A stretch of 64,000 nucleotides of DNA from Monosporascus cannonballus (lineage: Eukaryota > Ascomycota > Sordariomycetes > Xylariales), in assembly GCA_004154925.1 (NCBI GenBank), contig QJNS01000161.1, positions 62,001 to 126,000 on the forward strand. Reading direction: 5' to 3'. The first letter of the stretch is position 1. Each line of letters opens with the position of its first letter. A program made the position numbers and the translations under genes. Under the pieces are notes generated by a model, which worked only from the letters and a program-made list of their open reading frames with translations, searched no databases and was not told where the DNA came from. Below, piece after piece: positions 1-11,580 of this stretch.

Positions 1-2471
1 ATAGACTTTTAATTTCGTTTAATTTATTCGGGAACTTATTAAGTAATAACTATTTAAATTTAATAAAAATAAATATTTATTTTATCTTTTTACCGCCAAA
101 CGGAAATAACCGCATTAAAAGTAATTCGTTCGCCCGTCGTTTATATTAGGATTTTATTATTTTTTAAGTAATCGCCTTTACCGAACCGGCTTTTAGTTAT
201 TTTTATATAAATATTTTCGAATTTAAAGGTTTAAATATATGGAAAAAATTAGGCGTATATATGTTGTAATAAGGTTTAACCGGAATTAAATTATTACGAT
301 TTTTTTTAATATAATAATTTTTTTTTAAATATGCCAAAATTATTTTATATATATATTTGCTATTAAATAATAGGTATTATTAAGGCCGTATTTTTATTCG
401 ATACCGCAAATTAAAATTATTTTATTTCGAAAGTTTAAAAGCAATATTTTAATTGGCCGAAAATTAAAATTAAAATTCGATAATTATTTTGTTTTAATCG
501 AAATTCTTCGCGATATATTCCGTATCTTTTTTTTATTATCCGAATCCGTTATATCGTTTTTTATTACGACCTTTATGTTTTTATAGGTAATATAATTTTT
601 AACTTGCCGGGCCTAAATCTTTTTCGTTATTTTATCCTTTTTTGAAATAAACAGCTCGGTTTTATACTTATCGAACGCTTAATAAGGTACAAATAATATA
701 ACTTATTTATAATTAATTATATTTAATTATTTATAATTACGAACCGTTTAATTAAATCGTTATTATATATTTTTAATAGAAAAGTTTTATAATATATCTT
801 ATTATATTATTCGATTAATATCTAAGATATTTATACTTAATTTAAAAACGATAATAAATACGACGATACGGATAAAATTATCCCATTATTTTAAATTATT
901 ATATATATAAATTTAATTCCCGTAAAGTATTTCGGAATTATAAAATTTAATAGTTTTTTTATAACTTTCGACGAATACCCCCGGTTTATTATAGTTTTAA
1001 TTAGTTAATTGCGGATATTTATAATTTTCATTTTATTATTAATATAAATAATAGTTTTAATAATAAAACGTAAATTATTAAGCTGGATTAAAAGAATATT
1101 ACTTAGTAATCCGGATATATTAATTATTAGGAAATTTAAATAACTTTAATTTAAACGTTAATTTTTAGATATAAGAAAAATAATAATATTGATTTCGAAA
1201 CGATTAATATTAAAATATCGGATTTTTATTTTATAACCATGTTTAATTAAGCCGCCAATTTAACGAAAACCGCCATATTTTATAATTTATTTTTTATAAT
1301 ATTATTAATAATTATTATACACGGAAAGTAATATATATAAATAAAGAAAATAAAGCGTAAATTGCAGATATTAATATATTTAGGCCGGAAGTTTTGTTAT
1401 TTCAATTATAAATATATTTCGTCAATAGTAATTAAACTATATTATTATTCGAAAATAAAATTTAATATAATAATATAAAATTAATCGTTCGATATTTATT
1501 TAAAATTAAGAATAATATGGTTATGCCGGCCGGTAATTATATAATTAAATATTTTTAAATTAAACTTTTTCGTATTTGCAAATATTAAGATAAAAGTAAA
1601 ATATAAAATTATTAATATAAAAATTTATTATTTTTTTGTTAACTTACTTAATAATATAATTTAAATAATAATTAAATCGGTTATTTAAAAAAAGATTCAA
1701 ATAATTAAAATTTTCTCAAAATTTATTTTAATAACGAAAAAAATATTAAATTTTCTGAAAACCAAATTATATATTATATTAATTTATTTTTTCCGTAAAA
1801 TATGGCCTTATTTATTAAATATAACGCTTAATATAAGGCGAATAAATCGACGGCGTAAGGTTTCCGGAAGGTTATCGACCGTATATATCACGTTAACATA
1901 TAGGTTAATTACGTTTATATCGACAAAAGACCGGTAAAAATATTAAATAAAAATAAACGTTTCGTTTTGAAAAATTAAATATTCGAAAATTTATGATATT
2001 TATTCTAAATTTTCGAATATATTACCCGCATTTGGTTAATTAAGAAAAAAATATATTTCGGAATTTATTATAGGCGATTTTAAACTTTATTTATAATTAT
2101 TTTGACTTATAAAATTATGTTATTATCGTATTAATCCAAAAGGAATAAAGGGTTATAATATACATTAATCAGGATTTTAAATTATTTTTTTATTATAATA
2201 ATCTTTATTTCGTATTAATTAGGATTATTGTTATATCAAAAAATAAAGATTTTAATTTTGCATTAAATTATATAAATTAAAATGCTGGAAATTTCGTAAT
2301 TAATATATATTGTTAAAATTAATATTAATAATTTCTGCGAATTTGAATAGGAGCGCACCAAACGGAACGAAAAAATCATAATTTGTTATTAGGCCTTATT
2401 TTGGAGGTTTTGTTATTTTTGTGGGTATTATTTTTAAAGGAGTTTAGCTGATATATTGGACCCCTGACAGA
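1..2471. other. AT-rich RIP-decayed DNA, no gene recognised
   Basis: No reading frame of useful length survives on either strand. The composition is very AT-rich, CpA is scarce and many remaining cytosines sit in CpG, as in the recognisable decayed transposons elsewhere in the window. A plus-strand frame from about 1000 to 2400, read through its many stops, keeps long stretches of plausible residues and is probably an old transposon relic, but I see no motif that names the family. Composition turns normal at about 2440, next to the mariner element. Confidence 0.6.
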
Positions 2472-2473
2472 TA

Positions 2474-2501
2474 CACTAATGGATCAATTGGATCCGTACG
2501 C
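2474..2501 (+). repeat. Left terminal inverted repeat of the mariner element
   Basis: 28 bp, matching the reverse complement of 3807-3834 with one A/G difference, itself of the RIP type. It is preceded by the TA target duplicate at 2472-2473. Confidence 0.95.
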
Positions 2502-2639
2502 ACCCATCAATCCACCCCCCCCCTCCCTATATTAACCCTATAATTTCAATAATACATATCTTTATCAAAACGCATCTAATTAAGAAGTTATATACATTAT
2601 GATATAGCTTTGAAGCTGGGTTTCAAAACCGTATATACC

Positions 2640-3700
2640 ATCCTCGAGCGCGACGAACGGCTTTTAATTTATTAGGAAATAACTTAATAAGCTTTATTAT
2701 AAGACCGGGATCCAATTATGACCACGCGGTTTTAATTATTTCGAACGCGCGGTGGCAGTTTTTTTCGTTATTAAGTAAATATCCGAATTCGGGTTCGATT
2801 TCGTAAATTTTGTTTTTTAAAGCGCGCCAAAGGTATTCGATTGGGATTAAATCGGGCGAATATGGCGGCTATTCGAGTACCCAAATCCTATGTTTTTCGA
2901 AAAACTCCTTGACGGCGGTAACTTTATATATTGGAACGTTGTTTTAAATAAAGGGATTACCAGTTTCGTAAAGGGAAAAAAGACCTCGTTCGAAGGTTTC
3001 GATATAACGCCGAGAAGTTACTTTACCGCCGGGCGAATCCGGATTTCCTTCGTAAAGGACGATAGAAGAAAAACCGTTTTCCCCGTTACGTTACTATATT
3101 ATCCCCCAGACCATAATAAAAAAAAGTAGTTTTCCCGTAAACCTCCGGATTTATTAGGTTTTATTTGTAATGTTCCAACGATAAACGAAGCACTTATTGG
3201 CCTGGATATCCGGGTACATTTTATACGGAATATTCGTTAAACGATAAAATTAAAAAAAGGTATTTTTTGTTACGCCGTTTAAAGGTTTCGTTAGTAAATT
3301 TTAAATGCTTACGTACGTTATCGGCCGTAAAGTTAATTCTTTTCGCCGCGCGCCATTTCCTTAAAACGAATATACGGAAAAAACGTTTTATTGTTAACCG
3401 GTTAATATTGGTACCCGTTTTTTTTGGAAGTCGCGGTACGTATCCCGAAAGTAACGACGGCCTAGTTAATGGAAATATAAGGTTAGGCGATTTTGAATTA
3501 CCCGTTGACGGTGTCCCCGTGGCAGGTTATGGACCGTTCTGTATATGATAAAGTGTTAAAGTTGTTCCCCGATTCGCTGACGTTCTGTCCTTATAGCCGC
3601 GGCTATTCGGGTCTGGGTTGTACCCGTAGCCACGGCCCCAATTATGAAGGCCCGGGCTTCCGGACTGAATTCTTCGTTAGGGCGACGGTCGGCGACGAAA
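2640..3700 (-). pseudogene. Tc1/mariner transposase relic
   Basis: On the minus strand the strongest motif is PPYSPDLNPIEYLW, encoded by the complement of about 2825-2868. It is the hallmark of the Tc1/mariner DDE/D catalytic domain and carries the second catalytic Asp. The Trp that normally precedes PPYSPDLNP has become TAG (2869-2871), a G-to-A change. Upstream in the protein, around 3160-3250, is a block resembling the FSDE strand, but it reads SFNEYSVKC, so the first catalytic Asp is now Asn. Other stops and frame breaks follow, so no active transposase is encoded. The amino-terminal helix-turn-helix should lie towards 3400-3700 but is not cleanly readable. Plus-strand ORFs over this interval are shadows. 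Confidence 0.85.
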
Positions 3701-3806
3701 ACGGAAGCAGCCTTATCCAAATCTATATTGTGGTTATTAAGTTACTGGATTTGGAAGGCATAAGGGGTGTTAATATATGTCGGAATTGGGAGGTGGAGAT
3801 GTCCGA

Positions 3807-3834
3807 GCGCACGGATCCAATTGATCCATTAGTG
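3807..3834 (-). repeat. Right terminal inverted repeat of the mariner element
   Basis: 28 bp inverted copy of 2474-2501, followed by TA at 3835-3836. It contains the GGATCCAATTGATCC core. Confidence 0.95.
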
Positions 3835-3853
3835 TACTTTTTGATCAAAAGCT

Positions 3854-4098
3854 ATAGCTGTGGCTACGACTGCTGCGCCGCAGGCGCAGCCACAACCTCC
3901 AAAATGGGGTCCTGATCACGATGAGGCAAGCTTTTTATGCTTCATAAATCCGAGCGAAATAATCTTACGATGTGGATGCAGTATTTGTAATATATGCTGC
4001 CAAGCCCACGGCAGTCCTCAGGGTATATCGAGTGTTCAAACCTTTCGTAACTGTCCGCTATGCCGCCAAGAATTTCGTAATAAGAACCATGTCAGAAT
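3854..4098 (+). pseudogene. RING-like N-terminal exon piece of the patatin gene
   Basis: The frame is open from just after a stop at 3842-3844 to the insertion point. It encodes an Ala/Pro/Gln-rich leader (AAPQAQPQPPKWG) followed by the zinc-binding-type cluster ending NCPLCRQEFRNKNHVRI. Its base composition is normal, unlike the flanking transposons, so RIP has mostly spared it. The last five bases (AGAAT, 4094-4098) are the target duplication of the gypsy element. A C3HC4 RING would suggest ubiquitin-ligase-type protein contacts, but the incomplete first cysteine pair makes that uncertain. Confidence 0.7.
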
Positions 4099-4492
4099 TG
4101 TTAGGACCTAACGATCTTGGCTTCTTACGGACGGTCGGAACCACAAAAGGATCAAGCTCCGACCCAAGCCAAGGCGTTACGTGACTGGCTTAAAGGTCTT
4201 AAAGCACCAAGCGCCTTGAGCCCTTTAAGTCGGCAAAAGAGCTTAAAGGGCTTAAGGGACTTAAGGGTTTGAGCCGTTTGAGCACCTTGAGCTAAGATAA
4301 GGATATATACGTTCGTTATTTCCATAGTTTAAATAGTTTTAATTTGCAATGGAATATCGTTACCCAAAACGCTTTTAGTATTACGAAACGTAATACGTTA
4401 TTATATCCATTATTTAGAATCTTACGATATTTTTGTTAACATAAACCTGTCGACTTAGGTTTAATAATTGGTTAAACCGTTAAGCCGTTATA
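4099..4492 (+). repeat. 5' LTR of G1
   Basis: 394 bp, starting TGTTAGGACC and ending GCCGTTATA (ancestrally GCCGTCACA, so TG...CA). It aligns base for base with 10605-10998, and the differences I can see are C/T or G/A. It carries a run of variants of the motif CTTAAGGG/CTTAAAGGG around 4195-4270. Confidence 0.95.
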
Positions 4493-4611
4493 CGTTATAA
4501 GCTTTTATTCAGTAATATTGTCAGACTTTGAGCAATACCGCCGATACTATATTTACTAATAAGCAGCCCGAATAGCCCATTTACCAGGTCCCTGAGGACC
4601 CTAATACTAGA

Positions 4612-5700
4612 ATGGAATCCGAGGAAAAAAAGGAGCAGTTTCGCCTTTTTCGAAAGGAAGTTCTTCGACGCCTGGATGTTATAAACGAACGTATTATTTA
4701 GTTTGAATAAGACAAAAATAACCTTATTACGTTTTTTTAAGCTGCTTATGAGAAGCTTAAAGAAAAGGGAAAAGTCCCCGAGACCGGAAAGTTTTTTCGG
4801 CCGAACCAGGTTATTTAGCTAAATTCCACCAAAGAATTAGGAGAAGTTCTTAAACCCCTTAAGTTAAAATCCTTTAATAGAATTTTAATTAAATTATAAT
4901 TGTTTTTAATTTAATGCCGAACGTATTTCGGATATTTTCCTATTTGATTTATTATGCTTATTGCATAAGTTAAGTTTACGGTTGGACGATTTACCGGAGA
5001 CGCAATTATTTGGTTTAAGCCGGCTATAAGAGAATACGTTATTTTGTTAGTCGAAAAACGCAACCCGGAAATAGTGCGGGTATATAACGATTACGAATAA
5101 TTCGAATAAACGTTAATAAAGGTTTTCGGAATAGTAAACGAGAAAATAAAAACCGAAATGCAAATTTAATAATTACAATAAAAAGGATCGGTATTTAAGT
5201 ACGGCAACGTATTGGTTTAATTAGCATTTAAACTAAATTAGGAATAAAAAGTATTAATAGTTAAATTTTTCGATGGCCTAAAGAAAAAAATATAAAAGGA
5301 ATTTTTTAAGTTTAACCGGCCTAATTATTTATTGGATTATATCGTTATAATAATTAAAATTAATAACCGGCAATATACCTGGCGTACCAAAAGAATTAAA
5401 GGAAAAAACGATAGCAAATCTTGATATACGGCTAATATTAGCGTTTTTCGGCGTAACAACACTTTTTATAGTATTAAACCAGGCCTTATGGAATTAGGAG
5501 CCACTTATAAAAAGGACTAGAGCTAAATTAAGTGCTATAATTACGGAAAAAAAGGATATAAGGCTTATAAATACTCCTTACCTAAAAAGCCATAACGGAA
5601 CAACTGGAAGCCTGTATCTAAAAGATAACCTAAGGAAAATTAAAAAAACGAAAAATTTATTAATATAATTCGGCCTAAATATATGCCAGGTTTACTGTGG
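4612..5700 (+). pseudogene. G1 gag relic with zinc knuckle
   Basis: From ATG at 4612 the frame reads MESEEKKEQFRLFRKEVLRRL, a charged helical start, then capsid-like sequence with Trp-to-stop changes. At 5532-5576 is CYNYGKKGYKAYKY, a CCHC zinc knuckle (C-x2-C-x4-H-x4-C) whose second Cys, His and last Cys have all become Tyr, each by a transition. Gag would form the particle and bind the RNA genome. Confidence 0.75.
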
Positions 5701-8700
5701 CAAAAAATTTAATAAGGAATGCAAAAAGCTAGGAATCTAATTTAACAAATAATTAAAAAATAACGGAATATTTTTAAAAAATGGTTAAAGGAATACCAGG
5801 GCTGGATAAAAAAAGTTTATCCCGAAATCCCTGATCGATACGGTAAAATGTATATTATTTATTATAAAAAACAAAATTGCCCTACTTACGAAAAATAAAA
5901 ATGGCATATTTATAACAGGATTATCTATATATATTATAAAAAATTCGATTTTCCTAATAAAACGAAAAAAAACAAAAACGATAAATAATAATATTAGCAC
6001 TTTCGATCTATAACTTTTAAAAACGATTTTCTTTAGTTAATAATAACAAAAAGCTGGCTTAAAGGAAAATGATGCCCGTAAAAAAACCCTTTTTGTTATT
6101 ATAAGTAATATAATTATTAAATAAAAAAGGAGTTAATTTAGCATATTATGGAAAAATATTGCCAAAAGGTTATTACAGATTTTTATTTTTAATTAGCATT
6201 TACCATAAATCCCGATAAACAATAAGTTTTAAAGGAAAAAATTTAACGATTTATACGAAATTTTGAATAGGAAGGAAATAAGGCTTAATAGGAAATTATA
6301 TACTATATTAAGAAATAATTTACCTAATAAAGAAAAAAAATTTAACAAAATTAAAAATAATTAATATAATTTAAAGGTATAATACGCCGACAAAAACGAT
6401 AAATATAACAGCTTAACGCGTTATACAAAAAAATATAAATAAGGTTCGATAAATTCGAAAAGGAATTAAAAGACGAAAATTACCTATAAAAAAGCCGCAA
6501 AATAATAAAACTTAAAGGAATTAAAATAAATTCCCAAAAAGGGCTTTAAATGTAATAATAAAAACCGTTAATAACCTTATTATCTTGGATATACGAATCG
6601 GAACGTACTGGTATACCGTAATAATAAACTGCGGAATTCTAAGTAAAAATTATATTGTACTGAATATAATTAACGAATTTAAATTATTATGAAAATATAA
6701 ATTAAAACCTTATATAACGATAAACGCCGAAGGTCAGGATTTCGCTTACGATAACGGAAAAATTTTACGCGAAATTAATTATTTCGAAATTTTTGTTTAA
6801 AGACGATACTAGATAATAAATTTCGATATCGTTCTATTCGGGAATTATGATATAATTTTAAGAAAATTATGGATGTACCGATACGGAATCTTAATTAATA
6901 GAAAAATTAATTAGGTAAAGTTCGTTTTACCCCTTATTAATAAGTAAGAAAAAAAATTAAGATTTTAATATTTAATCGAAAATAATAACGAATATAGGCA
7001 TAAAGATATAATAAATATTTTATTACCCAAAAAAATAAAATATAAAAAAAAGAATAAATATTAAAGAAAAATACAATATATTATTATTATTATTAAAATA
7101 AAATTACGGTAATTAAATAACGATTTAAAATAATAACCTTAAAAATTAGAAAATCTAATTAATATGTTATTATAATATTATAAATATAAGTAGTTTTTCA
7201 AAAAGGAACTAGATACGAAACTATTAGAACATAGCGAATAGGATTACGAAATTATTCTTAAAAAGGGTTTTTTAACGAAGTTTTACCTTATTTATAACTT
7301 TAGCGGAAATAAGTTATACGTTTTCCGGGAATATCTGGAAAATCGGTTATAAAAAAAATAAATTTAACCTTTAAAGTTACCGGCAGGATACCTTATATTT
7401 TTCGTACTTGAAAAAAATGGAAAATTACGACTTATAGTTAATTATCGGTAATTAAACGATATTATTATTAAGGATTAAACGTTATTACCCCTAATTACAG
7501 AAATAAAAAACCGATTTTATAGAATTAAATGATTTATAGCATTCGATTTTAAAAATAAATATAACCTTATTAAAATTAAAAAAGGATACGAATGGAAAAT
7601 AATATTCAAAACGAAATACGGATTATTTAAATATTTGGTTACGTTAATAAGATTTACGAACGTATTAATAATTTTCCAACGGATAGTAAATTATATATTA
7701 TAAAAATACCTTAACGTTTTTGTTATATGTTATTTCGATAATATTTTTATTTTTTCAAAAACAGAAAAAATATACGTAAGATACGTTCATAAAGTTTTTT
7801 AAGTTTTATAAAACGTAAAGTTATTAATTAACGCAAAAAAAAACCAATTCCATAAGCAAGAAATAAAATATTTGGGACATATTATTACCTTAAAACATAT
7901 CAGGATGGACCTAAAGAAAATCGTTATAATTACAGAATAATAAACGTTAACGATAATTAAAAAGATATAAGCATTTTTTAAATTCGCCAATTATTACAGA
8001 AAATTTATTCAAAATTTTAGCAAAATTATTATACCCCTAATTAACCTTATTAAGAAAAAAAAAGTTTAAATAAACGCCCGAAACGGAAAAAACGTTTTAA
8101 AAAATTAAAAATGCGATTATTAACGAGTTAATACTAATTATGTACGATTTAAATCGCCCCGTTAAATTAAAAACCGATATTTCGGATTACGTATTAAACG
8201 TAATGATCGGATAGCAAAATAATTAAGGCAAATTATACCTTATCGTATTTTTCTTATATAAGTTAAAAGGAACCAAGCTTAATTACGGTATTCCAGATAA
8301 GAAATTTATGGCCATTATTATGGCATTCCGCAAATTTAGGCATTTCCTAAAGGGAAATTTGTACCAGGTTAAAGTTTATACGGATTATTAAAATCTTATT
8401 TAATTTATTACGACCAAAAAATTTACTGGACGATAATTATAATATGTAAAAAAATTAACGAATTTCGATTTCGTTATTATTCATAAAAAAGGTTTAGAAA
8501 ATAACAAAGCAAATACCTTAAATAAATAACCAAATTTCGAGGAAAAATTGGTTAAAGTTAGCCATATAATTTTTGATATTATCATAAAAGGATATTTACG
8601 CCCGTAATAAATTATAACAATTCGGGCAGCACCCTTAAATATATATCAGAAAATCCAGCAGTATAATAACGGTTTTCCAAAAAACCAAAAAACGGATAAA

Positions 8701-9990
8701 ATATAAGTTCCAGAAAAATGTTAAATAGATTTAATACGAAATATATACGAATATTAACTATATGGACATCCAGGAATCCATAAAACCCTAAAATAACTTT
8801 AACGTACGTATTTTTTTTTAAAATGAAAACGATAATTTAAAAGGTACGACGATAATGTAACCTTTGTAATAAGGCCAAAACGTAATAATATAAGCCTTAT
8901 AGAAAATTATAACCATTACCGGTTTTAAAAAAACCTTAGGATTTAATTATTATAGATTTTATTATTAAACTTCCTTTATCCGAAAATTTAACAACAGAAA
9001 TATATTATAATAACGTTTTCGTCATCGTCGATCGGTTTACGAAATTTTCCTATTTCTTACCTTATCATAAAAATATTAACGCAAAATAAATAACATATAT
9101 TTTTTTCAGAAATATTTTTAGTATATACGGATTATTAATAAAAATTATCTTAAATAAAGGTTCGATATTCGTATTTAAATTTTGGTAAGGCTTTATAGCA
9201 CAGATCGGCCTAAATTATAAATTATTTAATACATTTAAATTATAAACAGATAAATAAACGGAATAATTAAACCAAATATTAAAAATATATTTACGATATT
9301 ATGTTAATTACGAACAAAATAATTAAGTTAAAAAGTTATTTGTTATTTAACTAATTTACAATATTAATTATTACGAAAATATTAAAATAATATTAATTAA
9401 CGTAAATTTTGGCTTTATTTTAAAAATTTACAAAAAAACGCATAATAACGGTCTAATTAATATTAAAATAATTTTTACGTTAAAATAATTATAATAATTA
9501 TATTAGGAAATAAAAATAAAATTAAAATTCGTACGAAATTAAATAAGCAAATATTACAACCAGAAAAAGTTAAAAAGATTAACTTTCGAAAAAAGGGAAA
9601 TGGTTTATTTCGTTATTAAAAACATTTAAACAAAAAAACCTAACAAAAAATTCGATTTTAAATATATTGGTCCATACAAAATCGTTAAGAAAATTTCAGA
9701 AAATAATTACTAATTAAAATTTCCACCAAAAATTAAACTCTATTTAATTTTTTATATTTTTTTATTCGAATTAACAGCAAATATAATCAAAATATATACG
9801 GCATAAAATAACGTAAAGGTAAAAAACGAACAAGCATATAAAATAAAAAAAATTTTCGACATATAGAAATAAAACGGATTTACCTAGTACCTAATTAAAT
9901 AAAAAAAGTATTTAAATTTTAAAAATATCTAAAAGCCCGCTAAAAACCTTATTGGCGCCTAACGCCTATTAAAGAATTTTTACCAATAAC
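5701..9990 (+). pseudogene. G1 pol relic: protease, RT, RNase H, integrase, chromodomain
   Basis: Reverse transcriptase lies at about 7330-8090. Its catalytic box now reads YFDNIFIFS (near 7720), with the second Asp of YxDD changed to Asn, followed by FLGH-type sequence KYLGHIIT. RNase H follows at about 8270-8560 (DKKFMAIIMAFRKFRHFLKG). Integrase shows GHPGIHKTLK near 8760 and VIVDRFTKFSYFLPY near 9030. The carboxyl end, about 9835-9990, matches a chromodomain: YEVEKIFDI, NGFT.YLIK.KKY and KPAKNLIGA. The chromodomain family reads histone marks and steers integration into heterochromatin. No functional enzyme is encoded. Confidence 0.82.
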
Positions 9991-10009
9991 GACGGACGCA
10001 TCCTAATTA

Positions 10010-10600
10010 ATGGCTAATTAATTAATAGCCGGGATATCGGGCTAATCGGCCGCGGCCTGCGTTAACGTAACAGTTACGACGGTAACTTCTAGCTATTCTT
10101 ATTCCTGCTTTAAACGCTTAAATTTCTCTATGGCCTCCACGCCCTTAATTTTTCAACAAAGTATTTTTATACCACGGCGACGGAGCAACCGCTTTTGTTT
10201 TTGCAGACGGTTTAGCTTGTTGGCAGTAATACGTAATATTTTACGAGCCTGTTCCTTTTTACGTTTTAAACGGTCCTTTTTGTTAAAAAGCTTTTGGTAT
10301 TCGGTTTCCAAAGAACCAAAAACGTTATAAGGGCCCTTATGATAAATACATTACGCACATTTTAAAGACTTTCGAATAACCTTGTATTCCGTACCTTTTT
10401 TTTTGTAACGAAAACAAAAAGGCATTTTAAAACTAAAACGTTTGATATATTTTGAAAAAATTAAAGCGTTAATACGTTTACGAAAACGAGACTTTTTAAT
10501 TCGATTTAATATAATAAGTATATAAAAAAGAAAAATACTTACCGAAATTGCTAAAGTAAGTAATTTGATCTTTAAGGATAAAGATCCTAAAAGGGGGAAA
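10010..10600 (-). pseudogene. Antisense Cys-cluster and coiled-coil ORF in G1
   Basis: Between pol and the 3' LTR a minus-strand frame encodes MPFCFRYKKKGTEYKVI, then SLKCA.CIYHKGPYNVFG, then a basic coiled coil (LKRKKEQARKILRITANKLN and LQKQKRLLRRRG, about 10294-10163). Replacing the RIP-type Tyr residues by Cys gives C-x2-C-x6-C ... C-x2-C-x6-C, the spacing of fungal Zn(II)2Cys6 clusters. A related ORF with intact first cysteines begins at 29024 in another gypsy element, also antisense. I do not know a confirmed function. The conserved place and pattern suggest a real accessory gene of these elements. The plus-strand ORF at 10130-10330 is its shadow. Confidence 0.6.
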
Positions 10601-10601
10601 A
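10591..10601 (+). other. Polypurine tract of G1
   Basis: AAGGGGGAAAA, a few bases before the 3' LTR, the expected primer for plus-strand DNA synthesis. Confidence 0.85.
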
Positions 10602-10604
10602 TCG

Positions 10605-10998
10605 TATTAAAACTTAATAATCTTAGTTTTTTACGGACGGTCGGAACCATAAAAGGATTAAATTCCAACCTAAGCCAAGGTATTACGTAATTAGCTTAAA
10701 GGTCTTAAAGCGCCAAGCGCCTTAAGCCCTTTAAGTCGGCAGAAAAGCTCAAAGGGCTTAAGGGATTTAAGGGTTTAAACCGTTTAAGTACCTTAAGCCA
10801 AAATAAGGATATATACGTTCGTTATTTCCATAATTTAGATAATTTTAATTTGTAATGGAATATCGTTACCCAAAACGCCCCTGGTATTACGAGACGTAAT
10901 ACGTTATTACATCCATTGTTCAGAATCCCACGATACTCCTGTTAACATAAACCCGTCGACTTAGGTTTAATAGTTGGTTAAACCGCCAAGCCGTCACA
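10605..10998 (+). repeat. 3' LTR of G1
   Basis: 394 bp. Its start TATTAAAACTT matches TGTTAGGACCT of the 5' LTR through G/A and C/T changes only, and it ends in an intact GCCGTCACA. The second AGAAT target copy follows directly. Confidence 0.95.
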
Positions 10999-11580
10999 AG
11001 AATAGCGCCACCAACTGCAGGCTATAGGATCCTCGAGCTTGATGGTGGAGGCGTTAAAGGCATAACTCAGTTGGAAGTATTGGCATATATCGAGAGCCAA
11101 CTTGATATACCCATCGGTATCTTTTTCAACCTAGCTGTTGGGACGAGTATCGGTGCGTCCAGTCCCTTGATTGTTATTCTTGAAGCTAAATTTATGAACA
11201 GGCGGCATAAACTGCATCCTTATTGGCCTTCTGGAATGGCCTATCCAGCTGTGCATAAGACGATTCAAAGAACTTGCTACCATTTGCTTCCGTAATCCTT
11301 CGCGGTGGCTGCTTATCCGAACTATCGTCCATACCTGGAGATTGGCCTTTAACGACTCCTTATATGGCGCTACTGGGCCTATATTTAAAGCGGTGATTGG
11401 TAACCGAAACTTTTGCGGACCCCGGCGTTCCCTGTCTAGCAGAAAGCCACGGGAACAAATGAAGGTCGCCGTAACGGCACTTGAGCAAATTTTAATGATC
11501 GGCTTATTAAGGCTAATAGTATCAATGCCGGCATTGCTGCGTCGCATATTTTACCTATACCGCCTAATATATGCAAGGTA
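10999..11580 (+). pseudogene. Patatin-like phospholipase domain piece
   Basis: Begins with the second AGAAT copy (10999-11003) and continues APPTAGYRILELDGGGVKG, then TQLEVLAYIESQL and FFNLAVGTSIGASS: the conserved opening of patatin-like domains with the Gly-rich oxyanion loop and the Ser of GxSxG. Further on, in a shifted frame, NDSLYGATGPIFKAV and MKVAVTALEQ match later conserved strands of the fold. At least one frame change lies near 11290, and a stretch resembling NAGIAASHILPIPP follows around 11520. The domain is partly intact in composition but no longer encodes one continuous protein. Confidence 0.82.

Larger units (their letters stand above)
2474..3834 (-). mobile_element. Tc1/mariner-type DNA transposon, complete ends, dead transposase
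   Basis: A 1,361 bp element bounded by inverted repeats that start CACTAATGGATC and flanked on both sides by TA (2472-2473 and 3835-3836), the target duplication expected for the Tc1/mariner superfamily. The transposase lies on the minus strand. The ends are almost identical, but the body is damaged by G-to-A and C-to-T changes, more so in the left half. The element sits about 20 bp before the predicted start of the RING-patatin gene, so it was probably inserted in that gene's promoter or 5' UTR. Confidence 0.93.
4099..10998 (+). mobile_element. Complete Ty3/gypsy chromovirus (G1), 6.9 kb, RIP-inactivated
   Basis: 394 bp LTRs at both ends, target duplication AGAAT (4094-4098 and 10999-11003), and a purine tract AAGGGGGAAAA directly before the 3' LTR. 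The plus-strand interior reads in order gag, a zinc knuckle, protease region, reverse transcriptase, RNase H, integrase and a chromodomain, which places it among the chromoviruses. All frames carry many stops explained by G-to-A or C-to-T changes. It is inserted in the RING-patatin gene in the same orientation as the gene. Confidence 0.95.

Noticed and set aside
3493..3915. 140-codon plus-strand ORF over the mariner right half
   Set aside because: It runs across the TIR and into the RING-patatin start in another frame, and the transposase is on the minus strand.
4195..4275. CTTAAGGG-like runs as telomere-type repeats
   Set aside because: They are irregular and belong to the G1 LTR; the same block recurs in the 3' LTR at about 10700-10780.
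10130..10330. Plus-strand ORF rich in Arg/Phe
   Set aside because: It is the complement of the antisense coiled-coil ORF of G1, whose other strand shows the meaningful pattern.
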